Shown here: positions 10,649 through 19,366 of the stretch, piece by piece
How positions within the stretch are numbered: position 1 is the first letter of the stretch
Layout: each line of letters opens with the position of its first letter
Assembly: GCA_030849945.1 (NCBI GenBank)
Contig: JAVDKK010000001.1
Location: 248,001-312,000 of the forward strand
Direction: 5' to 3'
Length of the DNA: 64,000 nucleotides
Source of the DNA: Schauerella fraxinea
GTDB lineage: Bacteria; Pseudomonadota; Gammaproteobacteria; Burkholderiales; Burkholderiaceae_B
Position numbers and translations under genes: made by a program
Notes under the pieces: model-generated
Seen by the model: the letters and a program-made list of their open reading frames with translations, nothing else
Told to the model about the DNA's origin: nothing
The model's database searches: none

Positions 10649-11863
10649 ATGTGCACCATCATGCTACATATTGCCTCGCGGCTGAACCGCATCAAACCCT
10701 CGCCCAGCTCGATGGCTGGACAACGCGCGCGCGCCTTGCGGGCAGAAGGTCGCGACATCGTCGGTCTGACCGCAGGCGAGCCCGATTTCGATACGCCGGC
10801 GCATATCCGCGAGGCTGCCACACGCGCCATGACGGCTGGGCAAACGCGCTACACCGATGTGGGCGGCACGGCGGCATTGCGCGAGGCGATCCGCGAAAAA
10901 TTCGCGCGCGAAAACGGCCTCGACTACAACGCCGACGAAGTCATCGTGAGCGCAGGCGCCAAGCAGATCATTTTCAACGCTTTCATGTGTACGCTGGAAG
11001 CTGGCGATGAGGTGATCGTGCCGGCACCCTACTGGGTGTCTTATCCCGACATTGCACTGCTGGCCGATGGCGTACCCGTCATTATCGAAGGCCGTGCCGA
11101 ACAAGGCTTCAAGCTGCAGCCCGACGCGCTCGAGCGCGCAATCACCCCGCGCACCCGCTGGCTGGTGCTCAATGGTCCGAACAATCCCAGCGGCGCCAAT
11201 TATTCGCGCGATGACCTCGTCGCCCTGGCCGAGGTGCTCAACCGGCACACGCACGTTTGGATACTCACCGACGACATCTACGAACACCTGCTCTACGACG
11301 GGCGCAGCTTCGACACGATCGCGCAGGTCGCCCCCGAACTCAAGGAGCGCACGCTCACGATCAACGGCGTCTCCAAGGCGTATGCCATGACGGGTTGGCG
11401 TATCGGCTATGCCGGTGCGCCCACGGCACTGATCAAGGCGATGACGAAGCTGCAGTCGCAGAGCACGTCCAACCCTGCATCGGTCAGCCAGGCCGCCGCG
11501 TTGGCGGCGCTGACTGGTCCGCAAGACTTTATCACCGTCAACAAGCAGCGGTTCGAGACGCGTCGCAATCTGATCGTCGATGCGCTCAACCAGATCGACG
11601 GCATTACCTGCGCGCGCCCGGACGGCGCGTTTTATGTGTTTCCGTCCTGCGACGCGCTTTTCGGCCTGCGCACACCCGAGGGCCAAGTGATTGCCAATAG
11701 CGACGACTGGGTGATGCACCTGCTCAACGCCCAGAATCTCGCCGTGCTGCAAGGAAGTGCCTACGGCATCGGCGCGCACTTCCGCATTTCGTTTGCCGCC
11801 AACGAAGAAAAATTGCTGGAAGGCTGCCGCCGCATCGCGCTGGCACGCGCACAACTCGACTAG
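10649..11863 (+). CDS. Class I/II PLP-dependent aminotransferase
   Basis: 404 residues, fold type I aminotransferase of the aspartate aminotransferase Ib kind. The PLP lysine is Lys243 in NGVSKAYAMTGWRIGY. Asn in NGPNNPSG, Asp in TDDIYE and the C-terminal Arg in HFRISFA complete the cofactor and carboxylate sites. It moves the amino group of an amino acid to a 2-oxo acid in the cytoplasm. The start could also be the ATG at 10661 (MLHIASRLN); neither has a good ribosome-binding site. It is followed by a Bug protein and an RraA-type aldolase, so its product is probably a 4-hydroxy-2-oxo acid rather than simple oxaloacetate. Confidence 0.88.
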   Translation: MCTIMLHIASRLNRIKPSPSSMAGQRARALRAEGRDIVGLTAGEPDFDTPAHIREAATRAMTAGQTRYTDVGGTAALREAIREKFARENGLDYNADEVIVSAGAKQIIFNAFMCTLEAGDEVIVPAPYWVSYPDIALLADGVPVIIEGRAEQGFKLQPDALERAITPRTRWLVLNGPNNPSGANYSRDDLVALAEVLNRHTHVWILTDDIYEHLLYDGRSFDTIAQVAPELKERTLTINGVSKAYAMTGWRIGYAGAPTALIKAMTKLQSQSTSNPASVSQAAALAALTGPQDFITVNKQRFETRRNLIVDALNQIDGITCARPDGAFYVFPSCDALFGLRTPEGQVIANSDDWVMHLLNAQNLAVLQGSAYGIGAHFRISFAANEEKLLEGCRRIALARAQLD

Positions 11864-11949
11864 TTTTTCGTGCCGTGCATGAGGCGCTGCGGGATCGCGT
11901 TGCATGCCCGGCCAAGCTCGGCCTGTCGTCAAAAATCAAGGGGAAAATA

Positions 11950-12924
11950 ATGAAACTCAACACACTCATCGCTGCACTCGCCACTGCTGTGGCAGGGGTT
12001 ACCGCAGCGAGCACGGCTTCGGCGCAAACCTATCCCACCAAGCCGATCCGGCTGATCGTGGGCTTCGCACCTGGCGGCTCGAACGACATCATCGCGCGGC
12101 TGCTCGCGCCGAAATTGGGCGATGTGCTCAAGCAGCAGGTCGTGGTCGAGAACCGCCCGGGTGCCGCCGGCAATATCGCGGCCGATGTCGTGCTGAAAGC
12201 CCCGCCCGATGGCCACACCATATTCATGTGCACCACCGGCACGCTGTCGATTCAGCCGTTCCTGCCGCAACGCATGCCGTTCGATGTGAACGATATCGCC
12301 CCCATTACGCAGATCGGCAATACGCCTTACCTGATGTTGGTGAACAAAGACTTGCCGGCCACCAGCGTGAAGACGTTCATCGATTACGCCAAGAGCCATC
12401 CCAATCAAGTCAATTTTGCGTCGTCGGGCAACGGCACGACCGCGCACCTGGCCGGTGAGATGCTGCGCAGCAAGGCCAACATCGACATCGTGCACGTGCC
12501 CTACAAAGGCGCCGGCCAAGCCATGGTCGATCTGACGAGCGGCCGCGTGTCGCTGATGTTCGACCAGGCGGTGAGTTCGATGCCGCAGGTCAATTCGGGC
12601 AGCTTGCGCGCGTTGGCCGTGGTCAGCGCCCATCGTCTGCCCAGCTTGCCCAATCTGCCCACGACCAGCGAGGCCGGTCTGCCCGGTTTCGATCCCATCC
12701 CGTGGACGGGGCTGTGCACGGCGCGCGGCGTGCCGGACGACGCCATCGCCACGCTGCAGAAAGCACTGGCACAAGTGCTGACAGAACCCGCCGTGCGCGA
12801 CCGTTTGCTGGCCGATGGCATCGAACCCATCGGCAGCACGCCCGCCGAGTTCGCGGCCTTCCTGGCAGCGGATAAAACCAAATGGGGCGGTCTGGTCAAA
12901 GACGCCGACATCAAACCCGAGTAA
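11950..12924 (+). CDS. Bug/TctC-family tricarboxylate-type solute-binding protein
   Basis: 324 residues from the ATG at 11950, with AAGGGG just upstream. The signal peptide (MKLNTLIAALATAVAG...ASAQT) is cleaved at about residue 25. Family signatures are KPIRLIVGFAPGGSNDIIAR, VENRPGAAGNIA and VPYKGAGQAMVDL. It captures a carboxylated solute in the periplasm, normally for a TctAB-type transporter, but no TctA or TctB gene is in the window. It sits between the aminotransferase and the aldolase, so its ligand is probably the substrate of that short pathway. Confidence 0.9.
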   Translation: MKLNTLIAALATAVAGVTAASTASAQTYPTKPIRLIVGFAPGGSNDIIARLLAPKLGDVLKQQVVVENRPGAAGNIAADVVLKAPPDGHTIFMCTTGTLSIQPFLPQRMPFDVNDIAPITQIGNTPYLMLVNKDLPATSVKTFIDYAKSHPNQVNFASSGNGTTAHLAGEMLRSKANIDIVHVPYKGAGQAMVDLTSGRVSLMFDQAVSSMPQVNSGSLRALAVVSAHRLPSLPNLPTTSEAGLPGFDPIPWTGLCTARGVPDDAIATLQKALAQVLTEPAVRDRLLADGIEPIGSTPAEFAAFLAADKTKWGGLVKDADIKPE

Positions 12925-12932
12925 GCATCGCC

Positions 12933-13658
12933 ATGACCGTTACCGATCCTCGCACCGAACGCCCCGCGCAACACCCCGTCGATTGGCCTGCCGGTTGGCG
13001 GATCAATCCTCGCGTGACGGGCCCCGCGCCCGCCACCGTGGCGGCATATGCGTCGCTGCCGGTTGCAGCGATCGGCGACGCCATGAGCCGCAATATCGGC
13101 GCCTTAGGTCTCACGCGCTATCACGCGCGTTTGGACACCACGCTGTGCGGGCCCGCCTTTACGGTAAGGGTGCGCCCGGGCGACAACTTGATGATCCACA
13201 AGGCGCTCACGCTGGTGCAACCCGGCGACGTGCTGGTGATCGACGGCGGCGGCGATGTGACGCAGGCGCTGGTGGGCGGCTTGATGCGCACCACCTGCCT
13301 GGCGCGCAAGCTTGCCGGCCTTGTGATCGACGGCGCCATTCGAGATCTGAACGAATGGGCAGAAGACGGCATGCCCATCTTCGCCCGCGCCCACACACAT
13401 CGCGGCCCCAGCAAGGACGGCCCCGGCGAGATCAATATCCCGATCGCCTGCGCCGGCCTGGTGGTCATGCCCGGCGACCTGATCGTGGGCGATGCGGATG
13501 GCGTCATCGCCGTGCCGCTCGCCGAGGTCGACGATATCCTGAACAAGACACGCGCACATTTGCAGAAGGAAGCCAAGATACGCGCGGGCAACCAGGCGAA
13601 CACCTCGGATCCCGAGCGTTTCGATGCCGTGTTGCGTGCGAAGGGCCTGCCGATCTGA
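12933..13658 (+). CDS. RraA-family aldolase (4-hydroxy-4-methyl-2-oxoglutarate aldolase type)
   Basis: 241 residues starting at 12933, 6 bp after the Bug stop codon. The RraA/HMG-aldolase fold is recognised from GDVLVIDGGGDVTQALVGG followed by LVIDGAIRDLNEW. Arg137 and Asp138 are the conserved pyruvate- and metal-handling residues of the aldolases. These class II enzymes cleave 4-hydroxy-4-methyl-2-oxoglutarate or related acids to pyruvate plus a 2-oxo acid and can decarboxylate oxaloacetate. Together with the upstream aminotransferase this suggests breakdown of a 4-hydroxy amino acid. It could alternatively be a non-catalytic RraA-like protein, but the operon argues against that. Confidence 0.82.
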   Translation: MTVTDPRTERPAQHPVDWPAGWRINPRVTGPAPATVAAYASLPVAAIGDAMSRNIGALGLTRYHARLDTTLCGPAFTVRVRPGDNLMIHKALTLVQPGDVLVIDGGGDVTQALVGGLMRTTCLARKLAGLVIDGAIRDLNEWAEDGMPIFARAHTHRGPSKDGPGEINIPIACAGLVVMPGDLIVGDADGVIAVPLAEVDDILNKTRAHLQKEAKIRAGNQANTSDPERFDAVLRAKGLPI

Positions 13659-13751
13659 GCGGCTGCGAGAGGCAGTGCGGCGTCGGCGTATGCCATCGCG
13701 TGGCGGAGCAATAAGAACGGGACCGCAATCGTGCGCCTGGTGCGCGGCGCC

Positions 13752-14594
13752 TTATTCGCCGCCGCGCGCTTCCGATAATGCGATCGTCAGATGCTGCACC
13801 TTCTTCTTCAATTGATCGCGCTCGTCCTTCAACTCGGCCACCAGCACCGTCAACCGATGGATCTCCATCTGGTCGGGGGTGGCATCTTCGGGCGGGGCTT
13901 CCACGTCGGGCTTGGGCTTGGCCGGTTGCCGTGCCTCGCGCACCTGGCGGGCGGCTTCGCGCAGTTCTTTCTTGCCGCCGGCCACTGCAGCCACTTGCTT
14001 GTCGCTCGGCAATGAGGCGACTGCCGCCGCGGCATTGATCGAAATCACGCCCGACTTCACCGCGCCCACCAACTCGGGCGCGGCCGTCTTTTGAATCTTC
14101 TCGATCTGGTTCAGCGTGGCATTGCTCACCCGAGCGGCGCGCGCCACCACGTCGCGCGTCCAAGGCGGTTCGCTTTCGACCGCAACGCCGGCAGCGGCCG
14201 ATGCCGGCTCATCGCCAGTAGCGGCATCAGCCTCATGCGTTGCCGCAGGCTTCAGCTTCGCTTGCGCCAGGCGGGCCGACACGATCTCTTTCTTGCGCAG
14301 CGCAAGCACACCGCGCTGAAAATCCGATACGCTGCGGCGCCCCAGATGGTTGTCGATCATCCAGAGATGAACATCGTCCATCGATTTGAACGAGGTGTTT
14401 TGTACCGTGTTGAACGCGATGCCGTGCTTTTGGCAGATCCCGTAGCGGTTGTGGCCATCCACCAGCAGATCGCCCCACAGTACCAGCGAATCGCGGCATC
14501 CCTCGGAGAGCAGACTGCGTTCGAGCGCGGCATACTCGTCCGGCGTGAGCGGATCGATGTAAGCACGCAGATCGTCGTTGATCGTGATGGTCAT
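13752..14594 (-). CDS. ParB-like nuclease-domain protein, orphan
   Basis: 280 residues from the ATG at 14594, only 2 bp after the stop of the MurA paralogue, so the two are co-transcribed. The N-terminal ParB/Srx-like domain (about 10-75) contains the diagnostic LLVDGHNRYGICQKHGI. A central helical region (about 140-200) resembles the KorB/ParB DNA-binding part (WTRDVVARAARVSNATLNQI). The C-terminus is a coiled coil (PDQMEIHRLTVLVAELKDER). No ParA partner and no parS site are seen. It may be a DNA-binding regulator rather than a partition protein. Its coupling to a cell-wall enzyme paralogue is unusual. Confidence 0.72.
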   Translation of the reverse strand: MTITINDDLRAYIDPLTPDEYAALERSLLSEGCRDSLVLWGDLLVDGHNRYGICQKHGIAFNTVQNTSFKSMDDVHLWMIDNHLGRRSVSDFQRGVLALRKKEIVSARLAQAKLKPAATHEADAATGDEPASAAAGVAVESEPPWTRDVVARAARVSNATLNQIEKIQKTAAPELVGAVKSGVISINAAAAVASLPSDKQVAAVAGGKKELREAARQVREARQPAKPKPDVEAPPEDATPDQMEIHRLTVLVAELKDERDQLKKKVQHLTIALSEARGGE

Positions 14595-14596
14595 GA

Positions 14597-15898
14597 TTAA
14601 TCTTCCGCCGCCCACTCTACTTGCACGCCCAGGCTGCGCAGGTTCTCGACGAAGTGCGGATGCGCACGGCGAATCGGCGTGGCGTTGCGAATTTCCGAAC
14701 GGCCGTCGATGCTGGCGGCCACCATGAACAACGCGATCGCGACGCGGATGATGTAGGGGCTCTCCACGACTGCGGGCGACAGCGGATTGCCGCCGAAGGT
14801 AATCAAGCGATGCGGGTCGGACGAGAACACATGCGCCCCGAACTTGGTAAGTTCACCGGTCCAGCCCAGCGCGCCGTCATACACCTTGTTCCAGAACATC
14901 GCATTGCCTTCCGCACGTACACCCAGGGCGATGAAGATGGGCAACAGATCCACCGGGAAATACGGCCACGGTGCGGCTTCGACTTTGGTGAGCACATTGC
15001 TGGTAAACGGCGTTTGCACCTTGAGCGGCCCGGCGCAGCTTGCGCGCGACCAGCCGTCTTCATGCGTGATCGTGACGCCGAACTTGGCAAAGGTGCGATC
15101 GATCAACGGGAAGTTTTCCGGCGCGCTGTTGCGCACCACGATATCGCCACCCGTGATGGCGCCGAGCGCCAGAAACGTGGTGATCTCGTGAAAGTCTTCA
15201 TCGAAACGGAATTCGCCGCCCGTGAGTGCCGCGCCACCCTGCACAGTCAGGCGCGACGTCCCCATGCCGTCGATTTTCACGCCGATCATCGACATGAATC
15301 GGCAAAACTCCTGCACGTGCGGCTCTGAAGCCGCATTGGTGAGCGTCGACACGCCGCCGGCCGCAGCCGCGCACAAGACGAAGTTTTCGGTGGTAGTGAC
15401 CGAGGCGTAATCGAGCCAGTGATCGGTGGGGGTCAATCGGCCATCGCAACGCACCACGAGCGACCCATCTTCGCGCCCGACCTCGCCGCCAAAGCGGCGA
15501 AACACTTCCACGTGGGGATCGATCTCGCGCACGCCCAGCGTGCAGCCCTTCACATTGTCTTCCAGACGCGCCACGCCAAAGCGCGCCAGCAGTGGCGGCA
15601 CAAGCATGATCGACGAGCGCATCTCTTCCGGCAAACGATGGCACGTGGGATCGAATGCGGTGTCGCGATGATGCAGCGCCAGCGTGCCGCTTTCGTGGTC
15701 CATCTGCACATCGCTGCCCAGCGTGCGGAAGATATCGAGAATCTTGCGCACATCGGTGATGTCGGGCACGCCGTGCAACCGCAACGGTTCACGTGTCAAC
15801 AACGTGGCGCACAGCACCGGAAGCACTGCGTTTTTGTTGGCCGAGGGGGTAATGCGACCACGAAGCGGCGTACCGCCGTGAACAATAAGACTGGACAT
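14597..15898 (-). CDS. MurA paralogue (UDP-GlcNAc enolpyruvyl transferase family)
   Basis: 433 residues, enolpyruvyl-transferase (EPT) fold. The true MurA adds enolpyruvate to UDP-N-acetylglucosamine, the first committed step of peptidoglycan synthesis. Retained residues by position in E. coli MurA: Lys22-Asn23 (ANKNAVLP), Arg91 (here Arg94 in EEMRSS), the PEP-binding Cys115 (here Cys119 in KGCTLG), Arg120 and Asp305 (FPVD). Changed: Lys48 is Thr, and the Pro after Arg120 is Glu. It is therefore clearly diverged, probably a second copy with a special role rather than the housekeeping enzyme. It forms an operon with the ParB-like gene. The start at 15898 (MSSLIVHGG) fits the family. Confidence 0.8.
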   Translation of the reverse strand: MSSLIVHGGTPLRGRITPSANKNAVLPVLCATLLTREPLRLHGVPDITDVRKILDIFRTLGSDVQMDHESGTLALHHRDTAFDPTCHRLPEEMRSSIMLVPPLLARFGVARLEDNVKGCTLGVREIDPHVEVFRRFGGEVGREDGSLVVRCDGRLTPTDHWLDYASVTTTENFVLCAAAAGGVSTLTNAASEPHVQEFCRFMSMIGVKIDGMGTSRLTVQGGAALTGGEFRFDEDFHEITTFLALGAITGGDIVVRNSAPENFPLIDRTFAKFGVTITHEDGWSRASCAGPLKVQTPFTSNVLTKVEAAPWPYFPVDLLPIFIALGVRAEGNAMFWNKVYDGALGWTGELTKFGAHVFSSDPHRLITFGGNPLSPAVVESPYIIRVAIALFMVAASIDGRSEIRNATPIRRAHPHFVENLRSLGVQVEWAAED

Positions 15899-16055
15899 GG
15901 ATCTGCAGATCAAATGGGAGGGTAAGTCCCGAAAGGGAACCCCAGAGCTTATCGCACATCGGGCCGGTCATGCCCGCAGCGGGCGGTTTTCGACAGGTGC
16001 ATGGGCCGATACGCCAAGCCTGTTCGACCGCTAAAGCCATGAAGCCCAATTCCGC

Positions 16056-16105
16056 TTGATTTATTGATATTTCAACTATAAATTGACTTAAATATTTATA
16101 TTTCA
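16056..16105 (+). promoter_or_regulatory. AT-rich promoter/operator of hipBA with direct repeats
   Basis: A strikingly AT-rich block in a GC-rich genome. TTGATT at 16056-16061 and TATAAA at 16077-16082 (15-bp spacer) could be -35 and -10. The octamer ATATTTCA is repeated at 16067-16074 and 16098-16105, 31 bp apart, and is a candidate HipB operator. The region also serves as upstream DNA for the divergent MurA-like operon. Confidence 0.45.
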
Positions 16106-16129
16106 GAGTTTCCCGCTTTTTGGTCGACT

Positions 16130-16438
16130 ATGGCAACTCCCACATTTCCGCTACCCATCGAGGTGCAACAGTCACTTGTCATGCTTGGCGAGCGTATCTC
16201 GCTGCAAAGGCGCCTGCGTCATCTCACCCAGGGCGAACTCGCGGAGCGCGTGGGAGTCGGCCTGTCGTCAATCGTCGCCTTGGAGAAGGGACACCCTGGC
16301 GTTGCCAGCGGAACTTTGGCGCGAGTACTTTGGGGGCTCAATATTCTTCCCACAATCGACCAAGTAGCAGAGGTTGCGTCAGATGACCCGGCACTCGCAC
16401 ACCTTATCGCCCAGGTGCCAAAGCGAGTGCGGACATGA
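16130..16438 (+). CDS. hipB: HipB-like XRE-family antitoxin/regulator
   Basis: 102 residues. The helix-turn-helix of the Cro/CI (XRE) type spans about 20-75 (LGERISLQRRLRHLTQGELA, then ERVGVGLSSIVALEKG). It binds HipA and represses its own operon. It precedes hipA with a 4-base ATGA overlap, which means translational coupling and roughly matched expression. The operator is probably the AT-rich repeat region just upstream. Confidence 0.85.
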   Translation: MATPTFPLPIEVQQSLVMLGERISLQRRLRHLTQGELAERVGVGLSSIVALEKGHPGVASGTLARVLWGLNILPTIDQVAEVASDDPALAHLIAQVPKRVRT

Positions 16439-17691
16439 CAGATACCTCGAAGCCCATATGGATCTGGCTGGAAAACCACACCACGCCGGTTCGCGCGGGC
16501 ACATTTACCCTCGAGAACAACCAGGGCCGATTCACCTATGAACGTGATTACGTCGCTCGCACCGAAGCGTTCGCCATCGATCCAAGTCACTTGCCGCTAC
16601 CGCGGGCCACCCGCGGCGCCATTGCACAGCCCAGAGCGATGTTCACGACGCTGCACGACGGACTTTTCGGCGCACTACGGGATGTGTGTCCCGAAGGTTA
16701 CGGACGCGACCTGCTCAATCTGAAGTTTCAGCGCACGGACAATGTTTTGACGCCGATGGAGCTGCTGGAGCATTCAGCAGGCGATGGTGTTGGCGCTGTA
16801 GAGGTGTGTGACGATCTATCGCGCAAGCTTGCCTACACCCCTCCTGAATCGCAGCAATTGATTGAAGCCATTGCACAGCTTGAGCCTGAGCGGGCGTCCA
16901 GTTCTGCGGTGCACCGGCTCCTCGACCTTGGCACAAGCATGGGGGGGGAGCGACCGAAGCTCACGGTCATACATCGGGATCGGTGGTGGCTGGCCAAAAT
17001 GCAGGATCGTGGCGATGCGCCGCACGTCCCTGCACGCGAATACGTTGCCATGACATTGGCAGACGAATGCGGCATAACGACGGCACAAACCGATTTCGTC
17101 AAGATCGGCGAGCGCGAACTTCTACTGGTGCGCCGCTTCGATCGCCAAGGCAACCTCAGCCAAACCATGCGCTACGCCTACCTGAGCGCCAACACTGTTC
17201 TCGGCTTGGGCAAACACGCATTGCCCGGTGACCGATCGCGATCGTATCTCGCCCTGGCGGACCGTGCTCGCCGCATGCGAGTCAATGCGAAGGATGTTCG
17301 TGAAATATGGCAGCGCATGGTCTTTAATATGCTGGTCAACAACACCGACGATCACCCGCGTAATCATGGTTTCTTGCGCATTGGTGGAGAATGGACTATG
17401 GCCCCTGCGTTCGACATCACCCCCCTGACGGGAACGATCGGCGTCTTGGCGATGGCAGTCGACGCACGCGGCAATCGACAAGGCGACGCTCTAGCGCTGT
17501 TGCAAAGCGCGCCGCATTTTGGCTGGGAAGGCGAAGCGGCAGCGCGTTGGCTCCAGGCATCGGCTGAACATATCGCTCATCACTGGCGTCGGCGGATGCT
17601 TGGAGCAGGTGTGAGCGCCTCATTTTGCGACGCGCGACAACGCGTGAGTTTTTCATTTGCCGAACACGTAGCCGCGAATCCCGTCGCCTGA
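16435..17691 (+). CDS. hipA: HipA-family serine/threonine kinase toxin
   Basis: 418 residues, full length with both the N-subdomain (about 1-110) and the kinase core. Visible functional residues are the autophosphorylation-loop serine Ser168 in LGTSMGGERPK (equivalent to E. coli Ser150), Lys187 near WWLAKM for ATP, the catalytic Asp305 in NNTDDHPRNHG and the metal-binding Asp327 in APAFDITP. In E. coli, HipA phosphorylates glutamyl-tRNA synthetase and causes dormancy; the target here is not known. All active-site residues are intact, so the toxin looks functional. Confidence 0.9.
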   Translation: MTDTSKPIWIWLENHTTPVRAGTFTLENNQGRFTYERDYVARTEAFAIDPSHLPLPRATRGAIAQPRAMFTTLHDGLFGALRDVCPEGYGRDLLNLKFQRTDNVLTPMELLEHSAGDGVGAVEVCDDLSRKLAYTPPESQQLIEAIAQLEPERASSSAVHRLLDLGTSMGGERPKLTVIHRDRWWLAKMQDRGDAPHVPAREYVAMTLADECGITTAQTDFVKIGERELLLVRRFDRQGNLSQTMRYAYLSANTVLGLGKHALPGDRSRSYLALADRARRMRVNAKDVREIWQRMVFNMLVNNTDDHPRNHGFLRIGGEWTMAPAFDITPLTGTIGVLAMAVDARGNRQGDALALLQSAPHFGWEGEAAARWLQASAEHIAHHWRRRMLGAGVSASFCDARQRVSFSFAEHVAANPVA

Positions 17692-17874
17692 CGCCCGCAA
17701 AGCAGAATTGCTGCCGTCGCCCTGGCTGACGGCGGGCGCTCCGTCTATAAAAGTGACGGACGCCTCTCGGGGCGCTCGCTCACAACCCGACCGGCGATTC
17801 ACGCCGGCGATCGATGGAGACTTCGTCATGGCCGTGCACACGCGTCGCTATCTTCCCTGGCACCAGGAGATGGC

Positions 17875-18741
17875 ATGATCGATTACGACACCATCAAGCG
17901 CGTCTCGGCCGGGTTGTACGACCGATCGCTGCGCGGGATTCCGGCCGATACACGCCGAGCGCTGACCGCCATGAGTGAACGCGATGGCGACGACACTGCC
18001 CGCCACACGTTGCGCATCATGTTGAAAAGCGCCGACACGGCAGCGGCAGGCAACCGTTTCATCTGCTCGGATGCCGGTGTGCCCGTGTACTTCGTGCGCG
18101 TGGGCGCCCAGGCGCAATTCAGCGGCAATGTCCGTGCGGCCATCACTGACGGCTTCGACGAACTGGTGGCCACGATCGATCCCCCGCTGCTGCCGCACGT
18201 GACCCACCCGTTGACGCAGGCGCGCGGTTATCGCGGACCTGGCATGCCTATCGTGACGTTCGACATGGTGGATGGCAGCGACGTGATGGATATCACGTGT
18301 TCGCCCAAGGCGCTGGGATCGGGCCGTTGGGCGGCGCTGGAGATTTTCAGCTTTCCCGATCTGGCCACCATCGAACGCTTTGTGCTCGACACGGTGATCC
18401 GCGCCGGCTCGCAACCCTGTCCACCCGTGGTGATCGGCGTGGGCATTGGCGGGTCGTTCGACTACGCCGCCAAGATGTCGAAGGAAGCCACCTTGCGGCC
18501 GATCGGCACGTTCCATCCCGAACCCATGGTGGCCGACATGGAGCGCCGGCTGACCGAGGCAGTGAACAAACTGGGGTTTGGCCCGATGGGCACCGGTGGC
18601 GACAGTACGGCGTTTGCCGTCAACATCAACTACGCCGCCGGCCATGGCTTTACGCCCGTTGCCGTCAGTTTCAACTGCTGGATCAATCGCCGCACCCGCG
18701 CCCGGCTGCACAATTCGGGCGACGTCGAGATCGTGGAGTGA
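17875..18741 (+). CDS. Fe-S hydro-lyase alpha subunit (tartrate dehydratase/class I fumarase type)
   Basis: 288 residues from the ATG at 17875, with AGGAG 8 bp upstream. Three cysteines suited to ligate a [4Fe-4S] cluster lie in the right contexts: Cys64 in RFICSDAG, Cys142 in DITCSPKALGSG and Cys182 in QPCPPVVIGVGIGG. The enzyme removes water from a hydroxy acid: L-tartrate to oxaloacetate, or malate to fumarate and back. The size and split subunits match TtdA (about 300) rather than the fused FumA. The beta subunit follows 4 bp later. The exact substrate cannot be decided from sequence alone. Confidence 0.85.
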   Translation: MIDYDTIKRVSAGLYDRSLRGIPADTRRALTAMSERDGDDTARHTLRIMLKSADTAAAGNRFICSDAGVPVYFVRVGAQAQFSGNVRAAITDGFDELVATIDPPLLPHVTHPLTQARGYRGPGMPIVTFDMVDGSDVMDITCSPKALGSGRWAALEIFSFPDLATIERFVLDTVIRAGSQPCPPVVIGVGIGGSFDYAAKMSKEATLRPIGTFHPEPMVADMERRLTEAVNKLGFGPMGTGGDSTAFAVNINYAAGHGFTPVAVSFNCWINRRTRARLHNSGDVEIVE

Positions 18742-18745
18742 CGGC

Positions 18746-19366
18746 ATGACATTGCGCACGCACCGCCTGACTTTTCCCCTCACCGCCGATCAAGCCCGCG
18801 AACTGCGCGCGGGCGACCAGGTGATCATCGATGGCGAGATTACCGCCACGGCCGGCATTCCCACCCACGAACGCCTGCTGCGATGCGTTGACGGCGCGGA
18901 GCCGTTGCCGATGCCATTGGACGGGCATTGCCTGTTTCATCTGGGCAGTTTCAGCCGCGACACGCCCGAGGGCTTCGATGTGCTGTACATGAATCCCACC
19001 ACCAGCACGCGCTTCAATCCGCACATGCCGCGGTTGATCCGGGCGTTGTCGCTGCACGCCGTAGGAGGCAAAGGCGGCCTGGATCAGCACAGCGTGGACG
19101 CGATGCGCGACACAGGCTGCGTGTACCTCTCCTTTCTGGGCGGCGGCGCCGCCCTGCATTCCGACGCGATTCGCGAGGTGCTGCAAGTGGGCTGGCCGGA
19201 TATGCTCACCCACTACCGCCTGGTACGCCTGCGCGTCGAAGGATTGGGCCCGCTCACTGTGGCGATCGATGCGCACGGCAATAGCCGCTACAACGACGCG
19301 CAGGCCATCGCCCAATCCCGCTATGCCGCCATTCTGGCGGAACTCGACGCGGCTCGAACTCAATAA
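18746..19366 (+). CDS. Fe-S hydro-lyase beta subunit (TtdB/fumarase C-terminal type)
   Basis: 206 residues from the ATG at 18746, 4 bp after the alpha subunit stop, so the two are translated together. It is the fumarase C-terminal domain: TATAGIPTHERLL near the start, NPTTSTRFNPHMP (about 84-96) and the conserved glycine-rich GGKGGLDQ (about 110-117). It supplies part of the active site of the heterodimer or heterotetramer. Its last 7 bases overlap the convergent DUF1993 gene. Confidence 0.85.
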   Translation: MTLRTHRLTFPLTADQARELRAGDQVIIDGEITATAGIPTHERLLRCVDGAEPLPMPLDGHCLFHLGSFSRDTPEGFDVLYMNPTTSTRFNPHMPRLIRALSLHAVGGKGGLDQHSVDAMRDTGCVYLSFLGGGAALHSDAIREVLQVGWPDMLTHYRLVRLRVEGLGPLTVAIDAHGNSRYNDAQAIAQSRYAAILAELDAARTQ

